This document shows, piece after piece, positions 5,775-6,496 of a stretch of DNA of 6,496 nt. The notes under the pieces were generated by a model, which worked only from the letters and a program-made list of their open reading frames with translations, was not told the origin of the DNA and made no database searches. The stretch comes from Pseudomonadota bacterium (GTDB lineage Bacteria; Cyanobacteriota; Vampirovibrionia; LMEP-6097): the NCBI GenBank assembly GCA_009924885.1, contig RFQS01000126.1:1-6496 (forward strand), written 5' to 3'. Position 1 is the stretch's first letter. The number at the start of each line of letters is the position of its first letter. The position numbers were made by a program, and so were the translations under genes.

Positions 5775-6496
5775 TTAGTAATCCATACTATGACTCAAAG
5801 ATGATTCTCTATTTCTTAGTGAATAACCCATGGTCTCTAACTTATCAAGCACTTCTTCAGCAGATTTTTTACCGAAGTTTTTAATATTCATTAAATCAAA
5901 ATCAGATAATTTTAAAAGATCTGAAAGTGAGTTTATATTAGCTCTCTTTAAACAGTTATAAGATCTAACTGATAACTCAAGCTCCTCAACACTAACACTT
6001 ACAGCCTTATCTTCTTCTTTACGCTCTACTACAGCAGAAGCCTCTTCAACAGTCTTAATAACGCCTACTTTTTGACCAGTAAAGTCAACAACAGCATTCA
6101 TCATCTCAGTAACTTGAGCTGCTGCTTGTCCAATAGCTTCTCTGATAGAAACGGAGCCATCAGCCCAGATTTCCATCGTTAATCTATCAAAATCATTAGA
6201 TTGACCAGAAGGACCAGGAACTTCTTCCACTGAATAAGCTACGTTTTTAATCGGCGTGAATACTGAATCTAAAGGAATAACATCAACAGAAGTAACAGCA
6301 TCATGATCCTCAGCTGGTACATAACCATAACCTTTAGATACTGTAATTTCAGCATTTAAAACACCGTCTGGAGCCAGATTTGCGATTTCCAACTCTGGAT
6401 TAATAATCTCAACATCACTTGGACATTCAATTTGAGCAGCAGTAATAGTATTAAGACCAGAAGCTTTTAAAGTCAAAGTTCTTGGCTCATCTGAAT
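5775..6496 (-). CDS. rpoA: DNA-directed RNA polymerase subunit alpha, 5'-truncated by window
   Basis: Alpha subunit, which nucleates core RNA polymerase assembly and contacts promoter UP elements. The frame runs off the right edge (SDEPRTLTLKASG precedes and includes the first visible residues), so the TTG at 6476 is not the true start and the first part of the N-terminal domain is missing. The rest of that domain shows IECPSDVEIINPEL, KGYGYVPAED, FTPIKNVAYSVEE and DRLTMEIWADGS. After an acidic linker comes the C-terminal domain, EELELSVRSYNCLKRANINS, then IKNFGKKSAEEVLDKLE. It retains the DNA-binding residues equivalent to E. coli R265, N268, C269, K271, K298 and S299, and E261, which contacts sigma. 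The wording of this domain is close to cyanobacterial alpha. The protein ends in a short polar tail SSLSHSMDY. Confidence 0.97.
   Translation of the reverse strand, partial: SDEPRTLTLKASGLNTITAAQIECPSDVEIINPELEIANLAPDGVLNAEITVSKGYGYVPAEDHDAVTSVDVIPLDSVFTPIKNVAYSVEEVPGPSGQSNDFDRLTMEIWADGSVSIREAIGQAAAQVTEMMNAVVDFTGQKVGVIKTVEEASAVVERKEEDKAVSVSVEELELSVRSYNCLKRANINSLSDLLKLSDFDLMNIKNFGKKSAEEVLDKLETMGYSLRNRESSLSHSMDY

Overview
The window is AT-rich bacterial chromosomal DNA carrying eight genes, seven of conserved families plus one 33-codon reading frame. The two most taxonomically informative proteins are ribosomal protein bL17 and the RNA polymerase alpha subunit. Both read most like cyanobacterial versions: bL17 has an ADQRKAALRAL block and ends in -LQLV at 116 residues, and the alpha C-terminal domain has SVRSYNCLKRANINS and IKNFGKKSAEEV. 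With the low GC and no photosynthesis genes in view, a non-photosynthetic relative of Cyanobacteria (Melainabacteria/Vampirovibrionia type) is a reasonable guess. This rests on remembered family patterns, not a search. The genetic code looks standard.

Layout, left to right. (1) Positions 1-1465, plus strand: the 3' part of an ABC permease gene and its ATPase gene, a nitrate/sulfonate/taurine-type importer whose solute is unknown. (2) Positions 1561-4709, plus strand: a tight four-gene run starting at an extended -10 promoter. It holds a short flavodoxin-like protein, aroA (EPSP synthase, shikimate pathway), an unannotated 33-residue lysine-rich protein, and a DegT/DnrJ/EryC1 aminotransferase. 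Flavodoxin and aroA overlap by 8 bp, and the small ORF and the aminotransferase share a TTGA stop/start junction, so translational coupling is likely. (3) Positions 4753-5268, minus strand: an ArgA-like GNAT acetyltransferase, convergent with the aminotransferase. (4) Positions 5269-5315: a strong intrinsic terminator on the minus strand. (5) Positions 5381-6496, minus strand: rplQ and the 3' part of rpoA, the distal end of a ribosomal-protein operon.

The most unusual structure is a 39-bp direct repeat present twice (4712-4750 and 5056-5094, 35/39 identical). One copy fills nearly the whole gap between the convergent aminotransferase and acetyltransferase genes. The other lies exactly in codon register inside the acetyltransferase gene, adding 13 residues at what should be a beta-hairpin turn. 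This looks like a small, ORF-compatible interspersed element. Other points of interest are the coupled 33-residue basic protein, a probable leaderless flavodoxin mRNA, and a terminator whose T-tract directly abuts the acetyltransferase start codon and has nine consecutive G in its loop.
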